From an uncultured Kordiimonas sp. (GTDB lineage: Bacteria > Pseudomonadota > Alphaproteobacteria > Sphingomonadales > Kordiimonadaceae), in NCBI GenBank assembly GCA_947503575.1, contig CANNDZ010000001.1, positions 1,550,001 through 1,614,000 of the forward strand: a stretch of 64,000 nucleotides of DNA. Reading direction: 5' to 3'. The notes under the pieces were generated by a model. It had not been told where the DNA came from. It made no database searches and worked only from the letters and a program-made list of their open reading frames with translations. Positions 9,738 to 18,279 of the stretch are shown in pieces. The first letter of the stretch is position 1. Each line of letters opens with the position of its first letter. The position numbers and the translations under genes were made by a program.

Positions 9738-10097
9738 ATGACGCCGGATTGGACGGAAGACCAGCCGATCTACCGGCAACTGAAGGACAAGGTAGTTGCA
9801 GCGATAGTGGAGGGGACCATGCGCGAAGGCGAGGCCCTCCCATCTGTCAGAAATGTCGCTGTGGATTTACAGATAAATCCAATCACTGCCTCAAAAGCCT
9901 ATCAGGAGCTGGTAATGGACGGTTTAGTCGAGAAAAAACGCGGACTGGGAATGTTCGTGGTAGAAGGCGCGCGCTCAAAGCTTGTGGAAGCAGAGCGTGA
10001 TCGCTTCATGAATGAAGAATGGCCGCGGGTGATGGAAACGATCCAGCGGCTTGGTTTGGACGCAGAAACGCTGCTGAAGCGCAGCACTGCAAACTGA
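9738..10097 (+). CDS. GntR-family regulator, YtrA subfamily
   Basis: 119 residues with ATG after GGAGGGAGGAAGT, an excellent ribosome-binding site. The N-terminal winged helix shows the GntR signature (PIYRQLKDKVVAAIVEG, ALPSVRNVAVDLQINPITA, LVEKKRGLGMFV). The C-terminal part is only about 45 residues, the short dimerisation tail of the YtrA subfamily rather than a ligand-binding FadR or UTRA domain. It is followed after 11 bases by an ABC ATPase and then a permease, the usual YtrA arrangement. It probably represses its own operon through the palindrome at 9263-9284; the inducer, often a cell-envelope stress, is not visible. Confidence 0.9.
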   Translation: MTPDWTEDQPIYRQLKDKVVAAIVEGTMREGEALPSVRNVAVDLQINPITASKAYQELVMDGLVEKKRGLGMFVVEGARSKLVEAERDRFMNEEWPRVMETIQRLGLDAETLLKRSTAN

Positions 10098-10108
10098 GGG
10101 GGCCGATC

Positions 10109-10969
10109 ATGACTGAATATGTGATAGAAGCCAACGGCCTCACGAAATCATATGGTGATTTCAAGGCCTTGAAGCCATCCAGTTTCAAAGTGCCACTGGG
10201 TCGCATTCTGGGTGTTATTGGCGCAAATGGTGCCGGAAAAACCACAATGCTGAACGCAGTGCTCGGCCTCATGAGTTATGAGGGCGATTTATCTGTTATG
10301 GGCAACAACCCATCGAAAGAACGCGGCAAACTGATGCAGGATGTCTGCTTCATTGCCGACGTTGCGACCTTGCCTAAATGGATGAAGGTCAGCGAAGTTC
10401 TTGACTATGTTGAGGGCGTGCATCCGCGGTTTGATCGTGCGAGGGCTATGTCTTTCCTTGACCGAACCAATGTGCCACAGGACCGTAAGGTTCGTGCGCT
10501 ATCCAAGGGTATGACAGTTCAGCTTCATCTGGCTGTTGTTATGTCGATTGACGCCAAGCTTCTGGTGCTTGATGAGCCCACGCTGGGTCTAGACATCATC
10601 TTCCGCAAGCAATTTTATGCAAGCCTGCTTGAAGAATACTTCGATGAAAACCGCACAGTGATTGTCACGACGCATCAGGTTGAAGAAATCGAACATATCC
10701 TGTCCGATGTGATGTTCATTAAGGATGGTGAAATCATCCTTGAAGCTGAAATGGATGAGCTGACGCAGCAATTCATTGAAGTGATGGTAACGCCAGGCAT
10801 GGAAGAAGAAGCCCAAAAATTGGGACCGATTTCCAAAGGTGTCACTTTTGGTAAAACGACGTGTATTTATAAAAACATAGACCGCGAAAAGCTGGCCGAA
10901 TTGGGCGAAACACGCCGCCTGGGTCTTGCTGACATATTCGTGGCGACCATGACAGGAGAAGGGCAATGA
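10109..10969 (+). CDS. ABC transporter ATP-binding protein
   Basis: 286 residues from ATG 10109 after GAGGGGGCCGATC; the in-frame extension upstream overlaps the regulator gene and is rejected. Walker A is GANGAGKTT, the signature region reads ALSKGM, Walker B is LLVLDEPTLGLD and the switch His is in VTTHQVEEI. The signature LSKGM in place of LSGGQ is common in YtrB-like ATPases. Its last four bases overlap the start of the permease gene (ATGA). With the permease it should form a homodimeric exporter or membrane-stress pump under the GntR regulator. Confidence 0.92.
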   Translation: MTEYVIEANGLTKSYGDFKALKPSSFKVPLGRILGVIGANGAGKTTMLNAVLGLMSYEGDLSVMGNNPSKERGKLMQDVCFIADVATLPKWMKVSEVLDYVEGVHPRFDRARAMSFLDRTNVPQDRKVRALSKGMTVQLHLAVVMSIDAKLLVLDEPTLGLDIIFRKQFYASLLEEYFDENRTVIVTTHQVEEIEHILSDVMFIKDGEIILEAEMDELTQQFIEVMVTPGMEEEAQKLGPISKGVTFGKTTCIYKNIDREKLAELGETRRLGLADIFVATMTGEGQ

Positions 10970-11907
10970 ATACCTATGTCGCCCTTATAAAAAGAGAATT
11001 TCTTGATGGGCAAAACGGATACCTTCGAGTGCCAGTTATTCTTGCAGCGCTCTCCATTTTCCTGGTGGTTGTGTCCACCATCGGATTCGGCGAAACCATT
11101 GAGTTTGATGGTGTTTTTGATGACTATGAGATTGAAAACCTCGGCGATGCGTTAACGGAAGCTGCGGCTTCCAAAAGAGGCGACGAAGAGTTGCCTGCCG
11201 CTATTACGCTCAGTTACTGGGTAATGGCGGGCATCAGTTGGGTGGCGTTACCGTTTGTCGTCTTCTTCTCGTTGCTGAGTGCGCTGTATGAAGAACGCCG
11301 GGACCGCTCTATCCTGTTTTGGAAGTCAATGCCTGTCGATGACTGGCAGGAAGTGCTGGCCAAGTTTGTGACACCCGTCTTTTTGGCACCGATCATATTT
11401 TTAGCCATTGCCATAGGCTCGCAGATTGTTGTCGCCCTTTTCTTGAGCATTGTTGTGCTCTTTCAGGGAGGGCCTGTTCTCGAACTTTGGCCTTTGGCAT
11501 CCATGATCGGAACATGGATTTACTTCGCAACGCTTTACATGACAATGACCCTGTGGGTGCTGCCAATACTGGCTTGGGTGCTGTTTGTATCGGCCTATGC
11601 CTCTCGGTTACCCATAATGTGGGCTCTGTTGCCGCCAGCAATCATAATGGCAATAGAAGGTATCCTGTTCGAGACAACGACTGTTCTGCGTTGGATCGGT
11701 ATTCAGTTAGGTGGGTGGCAAACATACGCTTACCGCGACTTGAACGCAGATATCGACGGCCCGGCAGATTTCCTGGCATTAGTTTTTGGCGGCCTGCAAT
11801 GGGAAGCGTTGACTTACTCGTTGGGAAGCACGCAATTCTGGATTGGCCTGGTGATCGCCGCCGGGTTTGTGTTCGGAGCGATTGAGCTTCGCAAACGCGC
11901 CACCTAA
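10966..11907 (+). CDS. ABC transporter permease subunit
   Basis: 313 residues with about seven hydrophobic segments: roughly 20-40, 85-108, 125-152, 168-190, 194-210, 215-232 and 285-303. The loop after the first segment is acidic (EFDGVFDDYEIENLGDALTE). The segment YEERRDRSILFWKSMPVDD matches the coupling-helix region of ABC-2-type permeases, where the RDRSILFWKSMPV motif contacts the ATPase. Start overlaps the ATPase stop, so the two are translationally coupled. Substrate unknown. Confidence 0.88.
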   Translation: MNTYVALIKREFLDGQNGYLRVPVILAALSIFLVVVSTIGFGETIEFDGVFDDYEIENLGDALTEAAASKRGDEELPAAITLSYWVMAGISWVALPFVVFFSLLSALYEERRDRSILFWKSMPVDDWQEVLAKFVTPVFLAPIIFLAIAIGSQIVVALFLSIVVLFQGGPVLELWPLASMIGTWIYFATLYMTMTLWVLPILAWVLFVSAYASRLPIMWALLPPAIIMAIEGILFETTTVLRWIGIQLGGWQTYAYRDLNADIDGPADFLALVFGGLQWEALTYSLGSTQFWIGLVIAAGFVFGAIELRKRAT

Positions 11908-11965
11908 TCAAAGAAGGTCGCCGCTATGCACGGCGCCCATACAGCAGGCCTAGCCTGCGACAGCG

Positions 11966-11998
11966 AGGCCACCCTAATAAAACGGGGTGGCCTTTTTT
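11966..11998 (+). terminator. Rho-independent terminator of the YtrA/ABC operon
   Basis: A nine-pair stem (AGGCCACCC with GGGTGGCCT), ten-base loop and six T. A smaller hairpin, GCAGGC-CTA-GCCTGC at 11944-11958, precedes it without a T run. Confidence 0.9.
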
Positions 11999-12059
11999 GC
12001 TTTTAGATACAGGTTATGAGTTGCCCAAACATTCAGTTATGTGACGCTCGTTGAGCCCG

Positions 12060-12476
12060 TCACTTTTCCATCTCGAACGTTTCAAACAGAAACTCGGGGC
12101 TTACAGAACAGCTCACCAAAGTCCAATCCCCGTTGCTTTTTGCCCGTTGCCATTGGTTCGCAGGGGCCAGCAATTGGGGCTGCTCGTTCGCTCCGACGTT
12201 AAGGCCAAGGGTTTGGGCATCAACGCTGCCGTCTTCTGCCCGAATTTCTAGCGTCAGCGGCGCCCCGGCATGCCAGAACCACAGTTCATCACCATCCGTG
12301 CGGTGCCAGCGACTAAAGTCAGGCAATTGAAGAAAATATATCGCTGATGCGCAGGCCCTTGTCTGGCTGCCAGACGTTACTGACACATTGGCGTTGCGAT
12401 AGGTTCTTCGATAAAACCCACCTTCAGGGTGAGGCTCAAGACGAAGTTGGTCTACAATTTCTTCAATTGTTTGCAT
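12060..12476 (-). CDS. Cupin-fold protein, DUF985 (Cupin_5) family
   Basis: 138 residues. PHPEGGFYRRTYR near the N-terminus, AIYFLQLPDFSRWHR, DELWFWHAGAPLTLEI and the late SCSVSPEFLFETFEM are the recognised blocks of the DUF985 cupin family (yeast YML079w-like). The fold is a double-stranded beta-helix; His and Glu residues in the WHR and DELW blocks line the pocket. The biochemical role of the family is unsettled. It is divergent from the methyltransferase gene, with 95 bases between them. Confidence 0.85.
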   Translation of the reverse strand: MQTIEEIVDQLRLEPHPEGGFYRRTYRNANVSVTSGSQTRACASAIYFLQLPDFSRWHRTDGDELWFWHAGAPLTLEIRAEDGSVDAQTLGLNVGANEQPQLLAPANQWQRAKSNGDWTLVSCSVSPEFLFETFEMEK

Positions 12477-12571
12477 TGAATTTTCTCAAAACCTCTGATG
12501 ACTGGAATTCTATCTGAAACTAGGCTATCGAGCCTGCAGGTATCAATATAAAACCCGATTAAGAGTGTCCG

Positions 12572-13210
12572 ATGAAGCTTGAAACAGTCGCAGATCATGT
12601 CGATGGCTTGCCCTATATGCGCATTGCACAGGCGCAAAGGCTTCAAAAAGTCATAAAGACATACAAATGCAGGGACTTGCTTGAGCTTGGCTTTTTCCAT
12701 GGTGTCTCCACCATGTATATGGCCGCGATATTGGATGACAGAAATACGGGCGGAAAGATCACGACCATTGATTTGGAATGGGCGCGCAAAAAAGAACCCA
12801 ATATCATAGAGCTAAGCGAGGAACTAGGCCTCACACAGTATATAGAGCCGCATTTTGAGGCGCGTAGCTACTTGTGGCGTTTGATGAAGTTCATTGAAGA
12901 AGGCCGCACGTTCGATTTCTGCTACCTGGACGGTGGCCATAACTGGGGTGATACCGGATTTGCCTTTTATCTCGTCGATCAATTGCTCGTGGACGGCGGG
13001 TTGATCCTGTTTGACGATTTTAACTGGACAGCAGAGGGCAAGGACTGGGCAACCCAGTGGCCAGTGGAAGAGCAGCAAATCAGCCCTGTGGAGCGAACCT
13101 GGGAGCTGTTGGTGGCCAAACACCCTGCCTACAAACGTTTGTGGGTCAAAGGCAACTGGGCGCTCGCGCGCAAGAAACGCAAGCTGCCACTTTTGCCGTT
13201 TTATTACTAA
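12572..13210 (+). CDS. Class I SAM-dependent methyltransferase-like protein
   Basis: 212 residues. The N-terminal helix is followed by LLELGFFHGVSTMYMA, a variant of motif I (ELGxxxGxST) as in the Methyltransf_24 family. TTIDLEW supplies the acidic residue that usually binds the SAM ribose, and FDFCYLDGGHNWGDTG and GGLILFDDFNW are motifs IV and VI of that family. The substrate is not predictable; relatives act on sugars, cephalosporins or small metabolites. The ribosome-binding site is weak (AAGAG). It is monocistronic as far as can be seen. Confidence 0.78.
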   Translation: MKLETVADHVDGLPYMRIAQAQRLQKVIKTYKCRDLLELGFFHGVSTMYMAAILDDRNTGGKITTIDLEWARKKEPNIIELSEELGLTQYIEPHFEARSYLWRLMKFIEEGRTFDFCYLDGGHNWGDTGFAFYLVDQLLVDGGLILFDDFNWTAEGKDWATQWPVEEQQISPVERTWELLVAKHPAYKRLWVKGNWALARKKRKLPLLPFYY

Positions 13211-13241
13211 TCCGGATCCGCGCTGAAGTGCCGAAACCGTA

Positions 13242-13276
13242 TTGACAATCTCATTTATTTGTATAATTGTACAAAT
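13242..13276 (+). promoter_or_regulatory. arsR promoter with overlapping operator
   Basis: TTGACA at 13242-13247 and TATAAT at 13262-13267 (a short 14-base spacer). A perfect inverted repeat, ATTTGTA-N6-TACAAAT (13257-13276), covers the -10 element and ends on the base before the arsR ATG. Transcription from this -10 would begin at about 13274, giving a nearly leaderless message. Confidence 0.7.
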
Positions 13277-13579
13277 ATGAAAATTGAAGATGTCATCATT
13301 ACTCTCAAAGCATTGTCGCAGGAAACCCGCCTGGAGGTTATGCGTTTGCTTGTGCGACACGGGTCTGAGGGGCTGTCGGCGGGGAGCATTGCTGATAGCT
13401 TGATAGTGAACCAAACAACGTTGTCGCGTCATTTGGCCCAGATGGAAGCTGCTGGCCTTGTCTCGCGTGAGCGGCAAGCGCAGCAGATCATATACCGGGT
13501 CAATTTCTCGATGATGCAGGCTTTGATGGGGTATCTGATGGAAGATTGCTGCGCAGGTGATCAGCGGGCCCGGCCGTAA
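13277..13579 (+). CDS. arsR: ArsR/SmtB-family metalloid-responsive repressor
   Basis: 100 residues from ATG 13277; the upstream TTG at 13259 lies inside the operator and is rejected. The winged helix reads LKALSQETRLEVMRLLVRHG, then LSAGSIADSLIVNQTTLSRHLAQMEAAGLV. The protein has exactly two cysteines, the adjacent pair Cys91-Cys92 in the C-terminal MEDCCAGD, as in the C-terminal-cysteine arsenic repressors (AfArsR type). It lacks the CVC motif of the R773 type. Two thiols without a third fit binding of methylarsenite, which suits the arsI gene 58 bases downstream. It should repress arsR-arsI through the operator abutting its start. Confidence 0.88.
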   Translation: MKIEDVIITLKALSQETRLEVMRLLVRHGSEGLSAGSIADSLIVNQTTLSRHLAQMEAAGLVSRERQAQQIIYRVNFSMMQALMGYLMEDCCAGDQRARP

Positions 13580-13637
13580 GCAGTAAAACAGGTTACAGGT
13601 GGCCCAAAGCGAGGGTGCGCTTAGACAGGAGTAGAAG

Positions 13638-14030
13638 ATGAAAAGGTTACATGTGCATGTTGGCGTCACGAATTTGGTAGAAGCCATCACTTACTATTCT
13701 GCAATGTTTGGCGAAGAACCCGTTAAAACGATGCATGATTACGCCAAGTGGTCGCCTTCTGATCTAGGTGTCAATTTTGCCATTTCGCTTCAGTCTGAGG
13801 GAACCGGCATTGGACATTTGGGTGTTGAAGTGGATGAAGATGACGATCTTGTTCAACTGCGTGGGCGCTTGAAAAACGTTAATGCTCATATGTACGATGA
13901 GGGCGAGGTAAAATGCTGTTATGCGCAGTCTAGGAAAGTCTGGTCTGAAGACCCGGCGGGTGTGCAGTGGGAGCTGTTCAATACGATTGGCGAGAGCGAT
14001 CAACTGGCGCCTGAGCCGGTGAAAAGCTGA
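13638..14030 (+). CDS. arsI: ArsI/CadI-family C-As lyase (VOC dioxygenase)
   Basis: 130 residues, one vicinal-oxygen-chelate module of the expected length. The N-terminal HVHVGVTNLVEAITYYSAMFG, DYAKW, IGHLGVEV, the vicinal cysteines in EVKCCYAQSRKVW (Cys93-Cys94) and DPAGVQWELF match ArsI. Candidate Fe(II) ligands are His5 or His7, His60 and Glu112; the CC pair positions trivalent organoarsenicals for oxygen-dependent cleavage of the C-As bond. Its place directly after an ArsR with a CC pair supports methylarsenite detoxification. The same family is sometimes annotated as cadmium-induced CadI, which has not been separated functionally here. Confidence 0.88.
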   Translation: MKRLHVHVGVTNLVEAITYYSAMFGEEPVKTMHDYAKWSPSDLGVNFAISLQSEGTGIGHLGVEVDEDDDLVQLRGRLKNVNAHMYDEGEVKCCYAQSRKVWSEDPAGVQWELFNTIGESDQLAPEPVKS

Positions 14031-14101
14031 ACGGTCATTTCATCTGGGTTAAGGGTCACCTGTTACCGTACGCGACAGCTCAATAATCGGGGGTAAATAA
14101 T

Positions 14102-14503
14102 ATGCGTGCTGAATGTGCTTGTGGGGCGCTGGTTGTGGAATTGCCGGGTCCAACCGTGTCAGTTGTTGCCTGTCATTGCATCGAATGTCAGAAGCGAACA
14201 GGCTCGCCTTTTGGCGTTGGTGCATATTACCCGACCGAAATACTGCGAATAGTCGGAGAGAGCCGCGCATATGTTCGCAAAACGTCAACGGGTGGAGATT
14301 TCACTTCGCACTTTTGTCCCCATTGTGGGTCCACCGTTTATTGGGTGGCGGGTAAACACCCCGACATGACGGGTGTTGCAGTTGGTAATATTGCCGATTT
14401 GTCTTTTCCCCATCCGATCAGGTCGGTGTGGGAGCAGTCAAAATACAACTGGATAGATATTGGGTGTGCAGCGCAGCATTTTCCGCAATCAACGGTGACA
14501 TGA
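14102..14503 (+). CDS. GFA-family (glutathione-dependent formaldehyde-activating-like) zinc protein
   Basis: 133 residues. The zinc-binding cysteines are arranged as in the GFA/CENP-V fold: CACG (Cys5, Cys7), ACHCIECQKRTGSPFG (Cys24, Cys26, Cys29) and FCPHCGSTVYW (Cys72, Cys75). Members bind zinc; a glutathione-formaldehyde activity is established for only a few, so the exact reaction here is open. It lies 71 bases after arsI on the same strand and could be part of the same unit, but no clear link to arsenic chemistry is visible. It is convergent with rlmB, with two bases between the stop codons. Confidence 0.85.
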   Translation: MRAECACGALVVELPGPTVSVVACHCIECQKRTGSPFGVGAYYPTEILRIVGESRAYVRKTSTGGDFTSHFCPHCGSTVYWVAGKHPDMTGVAVGNIADLSFPHPIRSVWEQSKYNWIDIGCAAQHFPQSTVT

Positions 14504-14505
14504 CG

Positions 14506-15351
14506 TTAATCTGAAAGCTCATATAGCGCTATGGCTGCTGCGTTTGAGACATTCAAGCTTTCGACTACACCTGTCATCGGAATTTTAGCGATGATATCGC
14601 AGTGTTTTCGCACAAGTGGCCTCAAACCCTTGCCTTCTGACCCCATTACTAAAACGATATTGTCTCCTATATCGACCGATTTCAACGCTGTTTGTGTGGT
14701 GCCGTCCAGCCCAACATGCCAATAGCCCATTTCCTTCAGTGTATCGAGTGCCTGCACCAAATTTGAGGCGCGCAACCAGGGTATGACTTCCAGTCCACCT
14801 GCTGATGCACGGGCCAGCGCGCCAGATTCCATCGGGCTGTTGCGATCCTGTGTAATCAGAGCCCGCGCACCAAACGCCGCAGCAGAGCGCAGGCATGCAC
14901 CGACATTTTGGGGGTCCGTTACCTGATCCAGCATCATGATCACGTTTTTCTGGCCTGAAATGGGAGACAAGTCTTCAATCAATGTGCCGGGCAGGGGTCT
15001 CACTTCAAGTAACAGGCCTTGGTGCGGTGCACCCACCGGGATCAATTGTTCCAGGTCTGCTATATCGCGCCTTTGCTCGATGCGCGCTTTTTTGGCAAGC
15101 TTTGGGTCAAGCGCGTCAAGCGCTTTTGTTACACCAAAAAGGCGCACAACATCGCGGTCTGGATTAGCCAGGGCAGCTTCTACAGAGTTCCTGCCATACA
15201 GAAGATAGCTGTCTGGATGCTTAAGTTTTGTTGTTGTGCTGTCAGTTGTTTGCCGTTTCACATATTTCTTTTTGTCAACAGGCGGCCTCTGCGCTGTTTG
15301 TTGGTTTTTGGTATGACTGCCCTTGGGGCCCTTTTTTTGTCGCTTCGTCAT
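14506..15351 (-). CDS. rlmB: 23S rRNA 2'-O-ribose methyltransferase (RlmB, G2251 type)
   Basis: 281 residues: a Lys/Gln-rich N-terminal tail of about 45 residues, the SpoU substrate-binding domain beginning YLLYGRNSVEAALAN, then the SPOUT knot with DQVTDPQNVGACLRSAAAFGA, VLVMGSEGKGLRPLVR and the terminal IPMTGVVESLNVSNAAAIALYE. These three blocks are the TrmH/RlmB motifs 1-3, with the catalytic Arg in the first and the SAM-binding knot in the last two. The basic tail may bind RNA. Transcribed away from the tRNA-Tyr gene. Confidence 0.93.
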   Translation of the reverse strand: MTKRQKKGPKGSHTKNQQTAQRPPVDKKKYVKRQTTDSTTTKLKHPDSYLLYGRNSVEAALANPDRDVVRLFGVTKALDALDPKLAKKARIEQRRDIADLEQLIPVGAPHQGLLLEVRPLPGTLIEDLSPISGQKNVIMMLDQVTDPQNVGACLRSAAAFGARALITQDRNSPMESGALARASAGGLEVIPWLRASNLVQALDTLKEMGYWHVGLDGTTQTALKSVDIGDNIVLVMGSEGKGLRPLVRKHCDIIAKIPMTGVVESLNVSNAAAIALYELSD

Positions 15352-15444
15352 TTTGACCGATGCCTTTCAAATGCCGCACAATAAGCCGAAAAGTCGATGC
15401 CAATGCGAACCCTTAAAAAAGTGCTTAGCGCCTATAAGTTGGTG

Positions 15445-15472
15445 TTGACAAGGTCTAAGATATGGGCATATT
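15445..15472 (+). promoter_or_regulatory. Promoter for tRNA-Tyr/tRNA-Gly/tuf
   Basis: TTGACA at 15445-15450, 16 bases, then CATATT at 15467-15472, about 40 bases before the mature tRNA-Tyr. A consensus -35 is typical of stable-RNA promoters. Confidence 0.6.
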
Positions 15473-15514
15473 GCGCGTCACTGTCGCGCCCAGGGTTTCG
15501 GGCGTGTCTTTCAT

Positions 15515-15600
15515 GGAGGGGTGGCCGAGCGGTTAAAGGCACCAGACTGTAAATCTGGCCTCGTATGAGTACACAGGTTCGAATCCTGTCCCCTCCACCA
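15515..15600 (+). tRNA. tRNA-Tyr (GTA)
   Basis: 86 bases including an encoded CCA. The acceptor stem is GGAGGGG/CCCCTCC and the anticodon GTA lies in CAGACTGTAAATCTG. The long variable arm is that of a class II tRNA, and the T-loop is GGTTCGAATCC. Confidence 0.97.
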
Positions 15601-15669
15601 CTTACTGCTTTCCTGCCACGGCTATAGTCAGGGAAGCCGTTGGCGTTCGAGAGAGCGGTTTGGTTTTGC

Positions 15670-15743
15670 GCGGGTGTAGCTCAATGGTAGAGCAGAAGCC
15701 TTCCAAGCTTACGACGAGGGTTCGATTCCCTTCACCCGCTCCA
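15670..15743 (+). tRNA. tRNA-Gly (TCC)
   Basis: 74 bases including encoded CCA. The acceptor stem is GCGGGTG/CACCCGC with T as discriminator, the anticodon loop is CTTCCAA and the T-loop GGTTCGATTCC. It sits between tRNA-Tyr and tuf, the common alphaproteobacterial order. Confidence 0.97.
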
Positions 15744-15892
15744 ATAAAGCCCTCTCGGGCAAGACATAACGTGGTGGTCCAGGGTGGGCCTCTGCTGGGT
15801 TAACTGAACGTTCGCCTGTGTGATTCTGACCAGTCAGAGCGCCTGATAGTCAGAAACGCCGGGGGCGTATTGCTTGCAAGGAAAGACGGGCA

Positions 15893-17083
15893 ATGGCTAA
15901 AGAGAAGTTTGAGCGTAATAAGCCGCACTGTAATGTTGGCACGATTGGTCACGTTGACCATGGTAAGACAACATTGACGGCGGCGATTACGAAGGTATTG
16001 GCAGAAGTTGGCGGCGGCGAAGCTGTTGATTTTGCGAACATTGACAAGGCCCCTGAGGAGCGTGAGCGTGGTATCACGATTTCGACGGCGCACGTTGAGT
16101 ATGAGACAGAGAACCGTCACTACGCGCACGTTGATTGCCCGGGTCACGCTGACTATGTGAAGAACATGATCACGGGTGCGGCACAGATGGATGGCGGCAT
16201 TCTTGTTGTGAACGCAGCGGACGGCCCGATGCCACAGACCCGTGAGCACATTCTGCTTGCACGTCAGGTTGGTGTTCCAGCGCTTGTTGTGTTCATGAAC
16301 AAGGTTGACCAGGTAGACGACGAAGAGCTTCTGGAACTTGTTGAGATGGAGATCCGTGAGCTTCTGGACGAGTATGAGTTCCCTGGTGACGATATTCCGA
16401 TCATTGCTGGTTCAGCGCTTGCTGCCCTTGAAGGCCGTGACGACACCATCGGTAAAGAGAAGATCCTTGAGCTGATGGCTGCTGTTGATGAATATATCCC
16501 AATGCCAGAGCGTGCGATTGATGGTGCGTTCCTGATGCCTGTTGAGGATGTCTTCTCTATTTCTGGCCGTGGTACGGTTGCGACGGGCCGTGTTGAGCGT
16601 GGTATTGTCAAGGTTGGTGAAGAGATCGAGATTGTTGGTATCAAGGATACCACCAAGACGACGATCACTGGTGTTGAGATGTTCCGCAAGCTTCTGGACG
16701 AAGGTCGTGCAGGGGACAACATTGGTGCGCTGCTGCGTGGTGTTGCCCGTGATGACATTGAGCGTGGTCAGGTTCTGGCGCATGTTGGTTCGATCACACC
16801 GCACACGAAGTTCACAGCAGAGACCTATATCCTGACCAAGGAAGAAGGTGGCCGTCATACGCCGTTCTTTGCGAACTACCGTCCGCAGTTCTATTTCCGT
16901 ACGACGGATGTGACCGGCAACGTTGAACTGCCTTCTGGCACCGAGATGGTTATGCCTGGTGACAATGTGAACCTGACGGTTGAGCTGATTGCGCCGATCG
17001 CCATGGACGAAGGCCTGCGTTTCGCTATCCGCGAAGGTGGCCGTACCGTCGGTGCCGGTGTCGTCGCTAAAATTATCGAATAA
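15893..17083 (+). CDS. tuf: Elongation factor Tu (copy 1)
   Basis: 396 residues, full length. GTPase motifs: G1 [10 protein letters not shown]2 region ERGITIST, G3 DCPGHADY, G4 NKVD, followed by the two beta-barrel domains ending VVAKIIE. It delivers aminoacyl-tRNA to the ribosome. The protein is identical to the copy at 36524, and the DNA reads identical from the ATG through the last sense codon; the stops differ (TAA here, TAG there). It is preceded by two tRNA genes and followed by its own terminator. Confidence 0.99.
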   Translation: MAKEKFERNKPHCNVGTIGHVDHGKTTLTAAITKVLAEVGGGEAVDFANIDKAPEERERGITISTAHVEYETENRHYAHVDCPGHADYVKNMITGAAQMDGGILVVNAADGPMPQTREHILLARQVGVPALVVFMNKVDQVDDEELLELVEMEIRELLDEYEFPGDDIPIIAGSALAALEGRDDTIGKEKILELMAAVDEYIPMPERAIDGAFLMPVEDVFSISGRGTVATGRVERGIVKVGEEIEIVGIKDTTKTTITGVEMFRKLLDEGRAGDNIGALLRGVARDDIERGQVLAHVGSITPHTKFTAETYILTKEEGGRHTPFFANYRPQFYFRTTDVTGNVELPSGTEMVMPGDNVNLTVELIAPIAMDEGLRFAIREGGRTVGAGVVAKIIE

Positions 17084-17100
17084 TTCCTGTCTGGAATTTG

Positions 17101-17129
17101 AAATGGGTCGGCTTGTCCGACCCATTTTT
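17101..17129 (+). terminator. Rho-independent terminator after tuf copy 1
   Basis: An eleven-pair stem AAATGGGTCGG/CCGACCCATTT with a five-base loop and a T5 run. The A-rich left arm makes it symmetrical. Confidence 0.9.
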
Positions 17130-17255
17130 GCTTGTGCGGTCTGTGGCCTGTGGCAAATAGCTAAGCCCTAAAAGCATAAGGCAAAAAAAAGTACTTGCAT
17201 GCCGGGGTGTTGGCCTGTAAACCGCACCCCTCATGAACATGATTGAACCGGCTTT

Positions 17256-17331
17256 AGGGGCGTAGCTCAGTTGGTAGAGCACCGGTCTCCAAAACCGGGT
17301 GCCGTGGGTTCGAGTCCCTCCGCCCCTGCCA
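17256..17331 (+). tRNA. tRNA-Trp (CCA)
   Basis: 76 bases with encoded CCA. The acceptor stem is AGGGGCG/CGCCCCT, the anticodon is CCA in GGTCTCCAAAACC and the T-loop GGTTCGAGTCC. A TTGCAT at 17195 may be its -35. It lies just before secE, the conserved order. Confidence 0.97.
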
Positions 17332-17439
17332 GGTCGTGTATCATGTGTCGCTTCGGCGACAACAAGAGGTAAAGTTTTGTTTAGCCTGCGGTTTTTAGCT
17401 TTGACCGCGGGCTTGTTGAGCGAATAGAGGACAAAAACT

Positions 17440-17637
17440 ATGGCAAAAACCACCCCAGGTGAATTTACCCGGCAGGTGCGCCAAGAGGGCTCGAAGGTCA
17501 CATGGCCGACACCTCGCGAGGCGGGAATCACCTCTTTGATGGTATTTATCATGGTGGTTATCATGTCAGTTTTTTTCCTGGGCATCGATTTTTTGTTGAA
17601 TGCCGGTGTTCAATCGCTCCTCGGGTTCGGAGAATAA
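17440..17637 (+). CDS. secE: Preprotein translocase subunit SecE
   Basis: 65 residues, the short single-span form. The conserved cytoplasmic amphipathic helix is [20 protein letters not shown] and the membrane span runs from about residue 28 to 52. It clamps SecY in the SecYEG channel. Its stop lies one base before the nusG GTG, so the two are coupled. Confidence 0.97.
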   Translation: MAKTTPGEFTRQVRQEGSKVTWPTPREAGITSLMVFIMVVIMSVFFLGIDFLLNAGVQSLLGFGE

Positions 17638-17638
17638 C

Positions 17639-18175
17639 GTGAGCAAGTCTCGCTGGTATATTATTCATGCCTATTCAGGCTTCGAGAACAAAGTAGCGGC
17701 TGCTATTGCAGAGCAGGCCGTTCAACAGGGTCTCGATGCGCTGGTCGACGAAGTTATTGTGCCGACGGAAGAGGTCATTGAAGTCCGCAAGGGTAAGAAA
17801 GTGACGTCTGAGAAGAAATTCTTCCCAGGTTACGTTCTGATCAAAATGATTTTGACCGACGATACATATCACCTGGCAAACAGCCATGCCAAAGTGACGG
17901 GCTTTTTGGGCGCGCAAGGCAAGCCAAGCCCAATTTCAGACGCAGAAGCTGCCCGTATCCTTAATCAGGTTGAGGAGGGCGTTGAGCGCCCCCGCCCGAA
18001 TATCGTGTACGAGGTTGGCGAAGAAGTACAGGTTACGGATGGTCCGTTCTCCAGTTTCAATGGAACTGTTGAAGATGTGGATGAAGACCGTGCCCGCTTG
18101 AAAGTGTCAGTATCCATCTTTGGCCGCGCAACGCCGGTCGAGCTGGAATACACGCAGGTTGAGAAAATTACATAA
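17639..18175 (+). CDS. nusG: Transcription termination/antitermination factor NusG
   Basis: 178 residues from GTG 17639 (CGGAGA upstream); a longer in-frame ATG at 17600 overlaps secE and is rejected. The NGN domain starts [15 protein letters not shown] with [10 protein letters not shown]; the KOW domain has [19 protein letters not shown]. It binds the RNA polymerase clamp and links to Rho or ribosomal S10. Confidence 0.97.
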   Translation: MSKSRWYIIHAYSGFENKVAAAIAEQAVQQGLDALVDEVIVPTEEVIEVRKGKKVTSEKKFFPGYVLIKMILTDDTYHLANSHAKVTGFLGAQGKPSPISDAEAARILNQVEEGVERPRPNIVYEVGEEVQVTDGPFSSFNGTVEDVDEDRARLKVSVSIFGRATPVELEYTQVEKIT

Positions 18176-18279
18176 CTTTTGGGGCATGTGCCCCGAAAAT
18201 CCGTGCGGGAGGCAAGCCATGAGCCGCACCGCGCACCCTAAGTGGGCATTGCCCGTGTTTGTTTTGAAAGGGAATTGAA

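Noticed and set aside
9322-9843. A 173-codon minus-strand frame across the YtrA leader
   Set aside because: Its openness follows from the skewed composition of the T-poor region; the product is Cys/Phe-rich and it overlaps the start of the real GntR gene.
16264-17125. Long antisense frames opposite both tuf genes
   Set aside because: Identical in both copies because the DNA is identical; composition is that of codon-bias shadows.
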